12,673 nucleotides of DNA from an uncultured Mycoplasmatota bacterium (GCA_949527715.1 CATEWF010000023.1:1-12673); one strand, 5' to 3'; counted from the first letter of the stretch, positions 1-6,395 are shown. Numbers and translations: made by a program. The notes: generated from the letters alone by a model not told the origin.

Positions 1-70
1 GTCATTATTATATAATATATAAATAGTATATTTAGTATTAATAAATATAATAAATTACATTCATTAAATC

Positions 71-107
71 AAAAAAAAAAAAGATACTAAACATTTAGTA
101 TTTTTTA
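71..107 (-). terminator. Intrinsic terminator of the 250-aa gene
   Basis: Read on the minus strand, an inverted repeat with arms at 84-89 and 96-101 (ATACTA/TAGTAT, extendable by A-T pairs) is followed by a run of twelve T (82 down to 71). It lies about 20 nt past the stop codon of the gene ending at 127. The stem is AT-rich, but the long T-tract makes it a convincing Rho-independent terminator. Confidence 0.75.
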
Positions 108-126
108 AATTAAATTTTATTTTTGT

Positions 127-879
127 TTAATTTCTATATGGAATAAATACCTCACCATTGATTGCACGTGTATGTGCTTCAGAAAGACATTGAGGTGAAG
201 GATTAATATAACATTCTACATAAGAAAACCTTGTAGGCTTTCTATCCTTTATATTCTTAAATTTATCTGTATTCTTATGCATATCAGTAAAATATTCTTG
301 AGATAAATCATTGAATGTAGTTTTACCTGTAAATTCCATATCTACATCACCGTTTTGTGTGATATAACGAGGTGATTCACCAGGGGCTTTAACAAGTACA
401 GAGTCTTGACTATATCTACGTGCCAATTCAATACCAAAATCATAAAGTTCTTTAAAATCTGGTACTTCGCCACCTCTCTTATTATTATAAACAATAAATG
501 AGCGTTCATATACATTTTGTTCATCATCAGTTCCTTTGTTCTCAATAAAACCACCATATACAGGAGTATAAGAGAAACCACTTTCTTTAATTAATCGTAT
601 ACACTCTTTAATTCTTTGATTGTTAATTTCAGAAAGTTTCTGACTTGCATTAGGTTCTGAAGGATCTATATCAAAATCGGCATATCCACGACAAGGTGAA
701 ATAGCAATAAAACCATTTTCTGAATGTCTGTCTAACATAGATTTTGCATTAACCTCATTAATGGAAATCATTTTTCCATTATTAGTTGTATGTGGTCTAA
801 ACTCCCATAAAAAATTGTTCTTCTTTACTCCCTTATTTTCTTGCAAAATAGAGATAAATTGATTTTTTGCGTAATCCAT
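127..879 (-). CDS. Hypothetical protein, possibly DUF3293-like
   Basis: A 250-residue soluble protein with no signal peptide or membrane segment. Residues about 56-62 (GFIAISP), a basic/acidic helix (about 78-100), a GFSYTPVYGGF segment at 101-111 and a later ERSFIVYN (125-132) followed by a helix with an ARRYSQDSV stretch (153-161) resemble the order of elements in DUF3293 proteins, common small phage and bacterial proteins of unknown function. That match is from memory of the pattern and is tentative. The gene is a single-gene unit: a Bacteroidetes-type promoter lies upstream (934-965) and a terminator directly downstream. Having its own host-type promoter suggests early or constitutive expression in the host. 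The ATG at 879 is the only sensible start. No enzymatic residues are recognised. Confidence 0.8.
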   Translation of the reverse strand: MDYAKNQFISILQENKGVKKNNFLWEFRPHTTNNGKMISINEVNAKSMLDRHSENGFIAISPCRGYADFDIDPSEPNASQKLSEINNQRIKECIRLIKESGFSYTPVYGGFIENKGTDDEQNVYERSFIVYNNKRGGEVPDFKELYDFGIELARRYSQDSVLVKAPGESPRYITQNGDVDMEFTGKTTFNDLSQEYFTDMHKNTDKFKNIKDRKPTRFSYVECYINPSPQCLSEAHTRAINGEVFIPYRN

Positions 880-933
880 ATTCTTTTTATCCTTTTTATT
901 ATTATAATATAAATATTTCTTTTTTTACAAATG

Positions 934-965
934 CAAAGGTATGAAATATTTTTTAAATAACCAAA
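934..965 (-). promoter_or_regulatory. Bacteroidetes sigma-type promoter for the 250-aa gene
   Basis: On the minus strand, TTTG (965-962), a 20-nt spacer, then TACCTTTG (941-934). This matches the known Bacteroides primary-sigma consensus of TTTG at -33 and TAnnTTTG at -7. The start codon at 879 is about 50 nt downstream, so a short AT-rich leader is expected. The same spacing recurs at two other promoters in this window. Confidence 0.8.
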
Positions 966-976
966 TATTTTATGTT

Positions 977-1016
977 AAAAAAATAAAAAACTGCATATCA
1001 TTAAAGTGATATACAG
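977..1016 (-). terminator. Intrinsic terminator after the lipoprotein gene
   Basis: Arms at 991-1000 and 1007-1016 form a 10-bp stem with one G-U pair in minus-strand RNA, extendable outward by a few further A-U and G-U pairs. It is followed on the minus strand by TTTTTTATTTTTTT (990-977). It lies just past the lipoprotein stop codon and separates that unit from the promoter at 934-965. Confidence 0.75.
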
Positions 1017-1043
1017 CCTTCATAATGTTAATCATACATATAG

Positions 1044-1226
1044 TTACTCAACAGAAACTACAACGCTATCAGTTACATTAACATCTACTGAATCTACCTG
1101 TACACTATCAACGATAACTGAATCAGTCTCTACTACTTCTGCCTTATTAGAAGTATTCTTATTATTACAAGCAGACATTACACTAAGGGTAACGATACCC
1201 ATCATTAAAAATAAAATCTTTTTCAT
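1044..1226 (-). CDS. Small Bacteroidetes-type lipoprotein
   Basis: A 60-residue protein with a classic type II signal: MKK, a hydrophobic stretch (about 4-18) and a lipobox ending MSAC with the lipidated Cys at residue 20. The mature part is about 40 residues: an Asn/Lys-rich linker and then an acidic tail repeating Asp-Ser-Val units (about 35-55) with alternating hydrophobic and polar residues. Small lipoproteins with such tails are frequent in Bacteroidetes genomes. In a phage, a surface lipoprotein would fit superinfection exclusion or receptor masking, as known for T5 Llp, but here this is inference only. The gene follows the methyltransferase gene by 58 nt, has no clear promoter of its own, and ends at the terminator 977-1016, so it is probably co-transcribed from the promoter at 1935-1966. 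Confidence 0.8.
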   Translation of the reverse strand: MKKILFLMMGIVTLSVMSACNNKNTSNKAEVVETDSVIVDSVQVDSVDVNVTDSVVVSVE

Positions 1227-1284
1227 CTTTTTTAAATTTTTATTATTTTATTGTTTATTACAAAATAAGTAGTTATTTTCTAAA

Positions 1285-1908
1285 TTAATTAAACCATTTT
1301 AAAGTTGTTTCTCCTTTAAAACCTTTTTCCCATATATACCAAGCATATGCTACGGCTGAACCACCACCTTCTATCATGGTTTCAAAATCACCATTTTTAG
1401 CACACATAATTCTACTTGATGAAACCCATATAGTTTTAGGTGGATATTTTTCGAATAATGATTTTCTCTTTTTACCTTCAAGAAATTGTATTTTTAAAAA
1501 CATACATACCTTATTCCCGTCAGCAATTTTTTCCATAGCACTCTCGACAAATTCTAATGCGTATTTATAAGGCGGATTTGTGATAATAGTACCATTGAAA
1601 AGTTTATGTTCTCCATCAAGTTTTTTTAAGAAATCTTCTTGTTTAACTTCATCATTTCTTACGACTAAATCAGTTGATATAACATTATATCCATGTTTTT
1701 TAAACACATTTGATAAATGCAATTCACCAGCCGCAGGTTCCCATATACTTCTATCCTTTGGTATATCTTCAATTTGTAAAAGTAATTCGGCTGCTATAGG
1801 GTCAGTCGCATAATAGTCTTCGCTTTGTCGCTCTTTATCTGTATGATTACTTGCTCCAAGAGTTTTGAAAATGCTGTTTTTATTACCAGCCCAATCTTTA
1901 TTTTCCAT
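1285..1908 (-). CDS. DNA N6-adenine-type methyltransferase (NPPY)
   Basis: A 207-residue class I SAM-dependent methyltransferase. Residues 56-62 (WEPAAGE) form the SAM-binding motif I, followed by an acidic residue at the end of the next strand (D80). T110-NPPY (111-114) is the catalytic motif IV of amino-methyltransferases acting on adenine N6 or cytosine N4. DYYATDP (31-37) at the N-terminus is the motif often preceding motif I in phage NPPY enzymes. C-terminal AYAWYIWEKGFKGE (187-200) is typical of the phage family. Length is normal for a stand-alone phage methylase without a target-recognition domain, so sequence specificity cannot be predicted. It heads a two-gene unit with the lipoprotein and has its own promoter. 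Likely role: protecting phage DNA from host restriction. Confidence 0.9.
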   Translation of the reverse strand: MENKDWAGNKNSIFKTLGASNHTDKERQSEDYYATDPIAAELLLQIEDIPKDRSIWEPAAGELHLSNVFKKHGYNVISTDLVVRNDEVKQEDFLKKLDGEHKLFNGTIITNPPYKYALEFVESAMEKIADGNKVCMFLKIQFLEGKKRKSLFEKYPPKTIWVSSSRIMCAKNGDFETMIEGGGSAVAYAWYIWEKGFKGETTLKWFN

Positions 1909-1934
1909 TTATCTATATTTCTTTTTATGTTTTA

Positions 1935-1966
1935 CAAAAATACGTCAAATATTTTATTCGTCCAAA
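1935..1966 (-). promoter_or_regulatory. Bacteroidetes sigma-type promoter for the NPPY methylase
   Basis: On the minus strand, TTTG (1966-1963), a 20-nt spacer, then TATTTTTG (1942-1935), a full match to TTTG / TAnnTTTG. It overlaps the last codons and stop of the upstream nuclease gene (stop at 1954-1956). No terminator is seen between the two units, so read-through may add to expression. Confidence 0.75.
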
Positions 1967-2478
1967 TTTTTATTTATTAAATTATTAATTTTTTCTTTTA
2001 ATTTTATCGCTCTCATTGCCCCAAAACGAGCAACTTGCAACTGTTCTTCTAGAAATAATTTACGATATTTAAGATTTGGTTCAAATTCACCTACATTAAT
2101 ATTGTGAAATTTAAAATTCAATTCTTCATCATAAGTTATTATCATATTATAAGTTCTTTTTTTATCTGATATATAATTTATTACTTTATCATATATTGAT
2201 TCTGGAATACAATAATAAAAATATTTAATAATATTACCATATGATTCATGAGAATGTTTCTTTTTAAAATCATTCTTAAAATCTTCCCATGAACGTTTAA
2301 TTTCAATTTCAGACAAATAACCTGATTTGTTTAATACTAACATATCACATTCATATCCAATATTTAAACTTGCACCAAGCCCATAAACATTATATGCAAC
2401 AATATTTTTGATATAATTAAATTCATCAAGTTTAGCAAGTCCTACTTCAATTTCATATAATGTACGTTTTGTATTCAT
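1954..2478 (-). CDS. PD-(D/E)XK nuclease-like protein (MmcB-like)
   Basis: A 174-residue protein. Residues 43-61 hold ECDMLVL...EIEIK: an acidic residue on one strand (D45) and E59-x-K61 on the next, the catalytic layout of PD-(D/E)XK nucleases. The following KRSWEDFKNDFKKKH stretch and IIKYFYYCIPESI (83-95) resemble MmcB-type proteins, where a similar helix precedes a RFYFAVP-like strand. The C-terminus (about 138-174) is a charged helix. The start lies 3 nt after the stop of the Dam-like methylase gene, so the two are very likely translationally coupled. A nuclease coupled to a methylase suggests degradation of unmethylated (host or rival) DNA, or a repair role as proposed for MmcB. Substrate is unknown. 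Confidence 0.75.
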   Translation of the reverse strand: MNTKRTLYEIEVGLAKLDEFNYIKNIVAYNVYGLGASLNIGYECDMLVLNKSGYLSEIEIKRSWEDFKNDFKKKHSHESYGNIIKYFYYCIPESIYDKVINYISDKKRTYNMIITYDEELNFKFHNINVGEFEPNLKYRKLFLEEQLQVARFGAMRAIKLKEKINNLINKNLDE

Positions 2479-2481
2479 TCT

Positions 2482-4230
2482 TTACAAAGTAAATAATTTT
2501 TCTATTGGTTTATATGTTTTTGTCGTATTCATTGAATTAGTTACTTCTTTTTGCCAAATGCATTTAAAATCTTCTGGCATATAGTATTCTGAAATGAATA
2601 TTTGATACTTATTTTTATTTTCTCTACACCAATTATAAAAATTTTCATAATCAAAATTTTTACTTGTTTCATATTGTTTTGTTCCTTTATATGGGATATC
2701 ACATTGTCCACACCATATACATTTTCCATTACGTCTAACCAATACAGTATGCCATTTTTCTAACGTTACACAATAAACCATATCGTTATAATCTATCCAT
2801 TTTTCGTTACTTTTAACATGAGACTTATATGGCGTATTTTTAACTGAAATTACACAATATGGTTGTTTTGTTTCAATATATCTATTTTCTTTTTTATAAA
2901 AAGATACACGAGGTTGTACATATCTAACAGAAGAAGAATGTTTCGTTTTATATAATATTTCCATTATATCATCAATTAATAGTGGATAATTACCCATTAT
3001 TATTTTTCTCCTTTCATTATCTGAATCCCCATCAAGAATTCCTTCAACAATATAATTTAATAACTCAGTATTTAATTCTTTATAGAATTTTGGAATGTGT
3101 CTATCTTTTTTATTTTTCCCAAAATTTTCAAAAAATGATGCATATTTTCTTGGAAAATAAAAAGTGTATAGTTCTTTTTTACTTTTATATAAGGAATATG
3201 ATAATTTCAATTCATCTAATATGAACTTTAATTTATTAATTATCTTTATTTTCTTTTGTGTAATTGTTATTGCTCCCTTGTTGTTAATAGAGCCATCAGT
3301 TATAAATAAACCAATCAAATAACATATTAATTTAGCATTAAAAAAATCATCATTAATCTGAACATATTCTATTTGTTTGCCATTCCAATTACCTATATTA
3401 TTTACGAAATCATAATTTGAATTACCAAAAAAATCATTCGCTTTTACAAAATGTTCTTTTCTTAAACGTTTTCTACTATATTTTTTTGAACAAAAAATAT
3501 TATGATCGGATGTTACCATCAAATCTATTTCATTAGTTTTATAATGATACATTTTACCCGTATAATGATATTTTGTATGATAAATAGATGATACCCAATC
3601 TAAATTATGAATTATTGGATCCATAGAGAAAAATTTGTCTTTTTTTATATCACAATCTTTGATATATTTCCATCCATTATCGGTTAATATTTCAGTGTCT
3701 TTATCAAAGCAATAAACGATAGAACCTTCTGGTATGGATACATCTGAATAATTTTCACTAAAAAATTTAACTTCTTCGAGTTTTGGAATTTGTTTTAAAG
3801 TGTTATTAATTTGTTCAGTAATATAATCACGTGTTTTACCATTTTTCTGCATTACATTATGTCCAGAATAACCACCTGAAAAAAATCGTCCGTTAAACGA
3901 AGCCATCCACCCATACCAACCAATTTCAGCATAATCTTCATCTGTTAATACTAAATGTCTTTTAGACAAATTATATAAATCTCTTCTTGCATCATAATCA
4001 TCTTTATTGATTATTTTTGAATATTCATTCCCTCTTATTAAGGATTTAAACATTTCTACAAGAAACTTATTTTTATCATTTGCTATCTTAATATAATGAT
4101 TTGGTACTCGTTCAATAACAGAACAACTACCACAAAACAAATCAACAAATGTATTAGTATCTTTACAATTATCAAATATTACTTTTAAAATTTCATCAGC
4201 AATACGTTGTTTATTTCCCATATACTTCAT
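2482..4230 (-). CDS. Dam-like DNA adenine methyltransferase with in-frame intein
   Basis: A 582-residue precursor. The N-extein (1-173) holds motif X (KYMGNKQRI, 2-10) and SAM motif I (FVDLFCGSCSV, 28-38) of D12-class N6-adenine methylases. The C-extein (510-582) starts with CDIPY, the motif IV (DPPY variant), followed by KGTKQY and a typical C-terminal strand (QIFISEYYMP, 543-552). Between them lies a 336-residue intein (174-509). Joined, the exteins make a 246-residue enzyme of normal Dam-family length with a complete YCDIPY motif, which no unspliced form would have. The gene sits 20 nt after tnpB and 3 nt before the nuclease gene, in one probable transcript. Target site is not readable; GATC is possible by family but unproven. 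An Ile replaces the first Pro of DPPY. Confidence 0.92.
   Translation of the reverse strand: MKYMGNKQRIADEILKVIFDNCKDTNTFVDLFCGSCSVIERVPNHYIKIANDKNKFLVEMFKSLIRGNEYSKIINKDDYDARRDLYNLSKRHLVLTDEDYAEIGWYGWMASFNGRFFSGGYSGHNVMQKNGKTRDYITEQINNTLKQIPKLEEVKFFSENYSDVSIPEGSIVYCFDKDTEILTDNGWKYIKDCDIKKDKFFSMDPIIHNLDWVSSIYHTKYHYTGKMYHYKTNEIDLMVTSDHNIFCSKKYSRKRLRKEHFVKANDFFGNSNYDFVNNIGNWNGKQIEYVQINDDFFNAKLICYLIGLFITDGSINNKGAITITQKKIKIINKLKFILDELKLSYSLYKSKKELYTFYFPRKYASFFENFGKNKKDRHIPKFYKELNTELLNYIVEGILDGDSDNERRKIIMGNYPLLIDDIMEILYKTKHSSSVRYVQPRVSFYKKENRYIETKQPYCVISVKNTPYKSHVKSNEKWIDYNDMVYCVTLEKWHTVLVRRNGKCIWCGQCDIPYKGTKQYETSKNFDYENFYNWCRENKNKYQIFISEYYMPEDFKCIWQKEVTNSMNTTKTYKPIEKLFTL
2704..3711 (-). mobile_element. 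LAGLIDADG intein inside the Dam-like methylase
   Basis: Residues 174-509 of the precursor. The N-terminal block A is C174-FDKDTEILTDNGW, block B is VTSDHNIF (239-246, with the T-x-x-H of Hint domains), two endonuclease motifs follow (LIGLFITDGS, 305-314; IVEGILDGDSD, 394-404), and blocks F/G are VYCVTLEKWHTVLVRRNGKCIWCGQ (split here: 485-493, 494-509), with Cys510 as the +1 nucleophile. These show a full Hint splicing domain plus a two-motif LAGLIDADG homing endonuclease. Two features are atypical: the last residue is Gln instead of Asn, and the penultimate residue is Gly instead of His. Gln ends are known to splice in some inteins; the Gly is less usual. Insertion is immediately before the catalytic motif IV, a typical conserved-site choice for homing elements. 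Confidence 0.9.
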
Positions 4231-4250
4231 GTTCCAAAATTTATTAAATA

Positions 4251-4331
4251 TTAATAGTTTCCTTTATGAGTTTTAACCCTCATCGGGTTGAACAGCAACC
4301 CACTATCAATTATCTCCTTAATATAAGGAGA
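4251..4331 (-). ncRNA. Candidate omega-RNA scaffold at the tnpB 3' end
   Basis: TnpB guide RNAs normally derive from the 3' end of the tnpB transcript and continue past the transposon end. In that place there is a hairpin TCTCCTTA/TAAGGAGA (4313-4331, 8 bp, 3-nt loop), a hairpin GGGTTG/CAACCC (4285-4301) and an alternative hairpin AACCC/GGGTT (4275-4289) that competes for the same GGGTT. Such mutually exclusive stems could form a pseudoknot or switch. The guide would then read into 4231-4250, directly upstream of the methylase start. Exact RNA ends cannot be set from sequence alone. Confidence 0.4.
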
Positions 4332-5480
4332 ATCACCGATTACTTTTCTCATTATATTCAATGCACCGTTCACATCGGCATTAACCAACTTACCAATTGA
4401 ACTACAATAAAGACCACGTTTTACCCTCTTGCCAAGATAAACTGAATGTTTACCGATTTCCTCATTTGCAAGGGCATCACACTTGCTTGTGTAACTCTCT
4501 TCTGTTATGATAACCTTTATACCACATAATTCACATTTATATGTTAAATAACCTATTAATAAATCATAAGGAATACTAACAAATGTCTGGTTGTTTCGTT
4601 TACCGATTTGGATGGAGTCTTTCCATCCTCTATTATAACCTACAACAATGTTACCAATACCATTTTTTATTAATATATTCACGATATATCTACTCATTTT
4701 ATGAAACGTATCAGGCATCTGTCTGTTACGTTTTGAATAAAGGGTTCTAATCCTCTTGCTTGTGCGTTTGCCTTTAGGCAATGCGCTTTTTAATTTGCTT
4801 ATTTCCTTATTAAACCATTGGTTTTTTGATTTAACGGAACGACCGTTAAATAACAACGGTTTGTCCTTATCCATAACCAAAGTTACAAGGTTATCAATAC
4901 CCAAGTCAATTGAAGCATACCTATCATTGTCAAGTCGTTCATTTATAACGTCCTTAACGTTATACACTATCTCTATATCAAATGTTTTATCCAATAATGG
5001 CAATATTCTTATTTGTTGAAAGGCTGTCAGCCTTTCTTTATATTTATTCCATTGAGGAATAAATAATTTCAAGTCTTTTGAAAGATTTATAAAGCCATCT
5101 TTAATGCTTGCACATTGGTTTGTATAAACCAATTGGTTGACATTTCCCTTATATGAAGGGAAGTGTGGCATACCACGATATTTTTCTTTATGCTTTTTCC
5201 AATCCTTAATAGACTTGACATAACTTTTAACATTCTTGTCAAGTTGCTTAAGGCATTGTTGTGCCACTTGTGCCTTGAGAAGTTTATAGTTTATTTCACC
5301 TTCAAGATTTATTATATCTTTCATCATTTTGTCGGTGTCATAATACGACAACCAACGGTTGTTGGTTTTCAATTCCTGCTTAATGATATATAGTGTTTGG
5401 TTATACAAGTTTTTTGATATCTTGCATAAGTTATATAGTTGCTCATTATATGGTATGTGGAATTTATAAACCAATCTCAT
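4251..5480 (-). CDS. tnpB: TnpB-type RNA-guided nuclease (IS200/IS605 group)
   Basis: A 409-residue TnpB/OrfB protein of normal length. The N-terminal part (1-175) is the helical/OB-like nucleic-acid binding region, with HFPSYKG at 106-112. The RuvC-like nuclease starts at RYASIDLGIDN (187-197, catalytic D192) and ends with NADVNGALNIMRK (367-379, catalytic D369). The middle motif, normally IVxEDL with the catalytic Glu, reads NIVVGYNRGW (277-286) with no Glu, while TEESYTSK (326-333) offers E327/E328. The zinc-finger CxxC pairs are missing; only C334 and C359 remain near that position. Rearranged catalytic sites are known in some TnpB branches. No tnpA is present, so mobility would need a TnpA in trans. 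The gene looks visibly GC-richer than its neighbours and is full of short hairpins, suggesting separate ancestry. It lies 20 nt before the methylase gene. Confidence 0.92.
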   Translation of the reverse strand: MRLVYKFHIPYNEQLYNLCKISKNLYNQTLYIIKQELKTNNRWLSYYDTDKMMKDIINLEGEINYKLLKAQVAQQCLKQLDKNVKSYVKSIKDWKKHKEKYRGMPHFPSYKGNVNQLVYTNQCASIKDGFINLSKDLKLFIPQWNKYKERLTAFQQIRILPLLDKTFDIEIVYNVKDVINERLDNDRYASIDLGIDNLVTLVMDKDKPLLFNGRSVKSKNQWFNKEISKLKSALPKGKRTSKRIRTLYSKRNRQMPDTFHKMSRYIVNILIKNGIGNIVVGYNRGWKDSIQIGKRNNQTFVSIPYDLLIGYLTYKCELCGIKVIITEESYTSKCDALANEEIGKHSVYLGKRVKRGLYCSSIGKLVNADVNGALNIMRKVIGDSPYIKEIIDSGLLFNPMRVKTHKGNY

Positions 5481-5588
5481 TCTTCAAGTCTTTCTTTATA
5501 GGTGTATTTTATTTTTCTTCTTTAACGTATTTTGTTAAAATAAACTTTGTTATTTTTAATATATTTGAAAATTTTATTAAAAAGTTGA

Positions 5589-5792
5589 CTATATCATTTC
5601 CCAAAAATGTTCATCAATTATTTTAGAAATATCAGAGGGTATTGGCTTACAATGTAACAATAACTTTTCTCTGGTTTTTTCAATGAAATTATTTAAATTT
5701 TCTATTTCATCTTTACTCATATTTCTATACCTTTTTTCATCTAAAAGAGGAAAATGGTCAATTATAAGTAATTCAACATTATTGTTATTCAT
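5589..5792 (-). CDS. Hypothetical small protein, 67 aa
   Basis: A small acidic/basic, mostly helical protein with no signal peptide or recognised motif. It begins with an Asn-rich stretch (MNNNN), then a short hydrophobic strand (VELLIIDHFPLL, 6-17) and two predicted helices (about 25-45 and 52-65). It is the first gene after a strong Bacteroidetes-type promoter (5817-5848), which makes it a real gene rather than noise and a likely early phage protein. The stop is TAG, unlike most genes here. A 108-nt gap separates it from tnpB, which was probably inserted downstream of it. Confidence 0.65.
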   Translation of the reverse strand: MNNNNVELLIIDHFPLLDEKRYRNMSKDEIENLNNFIEKTREKLLLHCKPIPSDISKIIDEHFWEMI

Positions 5793-5816
5793 ATATTTTT
5801 TTAGTTTTAAACATTA

Positions 5817-5848
5817 CAAATGTACCATTATTTTTCTAATAAAGCAAA
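5817..5848 (-). promoter_or_regulatory. Bacteroidetes sigma-type promoter for the 67-aa gene and tnpB-methylase unit
   Basis: On the minus strand, TTTG (5848-5845), a 20-nt spacer, then TACATTTG (5824-5817), a full consensus match. No other full match was found between here and 1966, so it may drive the 67-aa gene, tnpB, the intein-bearing methylase and the nuclease. An inverted repeat TATCTA-N5-TAGATA (5864-5880) lies just upstream and could be an operator, though it is short and AT-rich. Confidence 0.78.
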
Positions 5849-5880
5849 TTAATAATGTTAAAATATCTAATAAATAGATA

Positions 5881-5913
5881 CAAAAAATCCTACTGTGTGT
5901 CTTACAGTAGGAT
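5881..5913 (-). terminator. Intrinsic terminator after the 144-aa gene
   Basis: A perfect 10-bp stem ATCCTACTGT/ACAGTAGGAT (5887-5896 and 5904-5913) with a 7-nt loop, followed on the minus strand by TTTTTTG (5887-5881). It lies about 24 nt past the stop of the gene ending at 5937. A T-run on the plus side (about 5921-5927) is offset, but no plus-strand gene lies upstream. Confidence 0.88.
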
Positions 5914-5936
5914 TAGTTAATTTTTTTATAATTAAA

Positions 5937-6371
5937 TTACTGTCCAAAATTACGATTAAAATTTTGTTGTAATCTACCATTATTACCACGAATTTTTCCA
6001 CCACTATGCTGTCCGTTCTGTGCATTTGTTGAACCGTTAATAAGAGTAAGTAAACGTTCAGCCGCTTGATAAGTTTGTGTATTTTGATTACCTAAAATAC
6101 CTTTCTGCATAAGAGAAGAAATAGTATTACCTAATTTACTTAATTCATCATTTGCATTACCCGTCTGTGCGCTTGCTTTTGTGAAATTTTTTGTACGTTT
6201 CCATCTATCTCCAAGAGAACCTTCACCACCACCTTGTTTAAGAGCACGACCAAGACCTTGAGCACCACCTTTTAAACTACCCCAAAAACCTTCGTCTTCA
6301 AGTGCTTCATTAATATATTTTGAAATGGTCGCTTTTAATTCGCTTTCAGTTAATTTTATCTGCTGTGCCAT
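5937..6371 (-). CDS. Putative virion or assembly protein, 144 aa
   Basis: A 144-residue Gly/Gln/Asn-rich protein. The N-terminus IKLTESELKATISKYINEAL (5-24) is a short amphipathic helix of a type that recurs at the start of many phage proteins from Bacteroidetes, and the next gene's product opens with a related sequence. It is followed by a Gly-rich, basic segment (GFWGSLKGGAQGLGRALKQ, 28-46), a helical middle (75-112) and a low-complexity Asn/Gln/Gly tail (113-144). No enzyme motif is seen. It is the second gene of a two-gene minus-strand set 43 nt after the 182-aa gene and ends at a strong terminator. Composition and context suggest a structural or scaffold-related role, which is inference. 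Confidence 0.75.
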   Translation of the reverse strand: MAQQIKLTESELKATISKYINEALEDEGFWGSLKGGAQGLGRALKQGGGEGSLGDRWKRTKNFTKASAQTGNANDELSKLGNTISSLMQKGILGNQNTQTYQAAERLLTLINGSTNAQNGQHSGGKIRGNNGRLQQNFNRNFGQ

Positions 6372-6395
6372 ATATTTTTCTTAAAATTTAAATTA

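Larger units (their letters stand above)
4251..5560 (-). mobile_element. TnpB-only IS200/IS605-type element, ends unresolved
   Basis: The unit comprises tnpB, the structured 3' end, and an AT-rich upstream stretch. A possible left-end hairpin TTTAAC/GTTAAA with a 7-nt loop is at 5521-5539. IS200/IS605 elements lack terminal inverted repeats and make no target duplication, so ends cannot be defined without an empty site for comparison. The limits given are approximate. Confidence 0.45.

Noticed and set aside
1..70. Possible gene or structure at the left edge
   Set aside because: Only A/T-rich sequence with no reading frame or convincing inverted repeat.
1006..1272. Plus-strand 88-aa reading frame over the lipoprotein gene
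   Set aside because: It is Thr/Ser-rich because it is antisense to the Asp-Ser-Val repeats, and the minus-strand lipoprotein has a clear signal peptide, lipobox and terminator.
2482..4230. Reading the long methylase gene as a pseudogene or fusion
   Set aside because: The insert is in frame, has full intein blocks and two LAGLIDADG motifs, and the joined exteins restore a normal enzyme.
4251..5588. A tnpA transposase or terminal inverted repeats for a complete insertion sequence
   Set aside because: No HUH-transposase frame is present and this family lacks terminal inverted repeats; only tnpB is supported.
5914..5927. Plus-strand use of the terminator at 5881-5913
   Set aside because: The T-run is separated from the stem and there is no plus-strand gene upstream to terminate.
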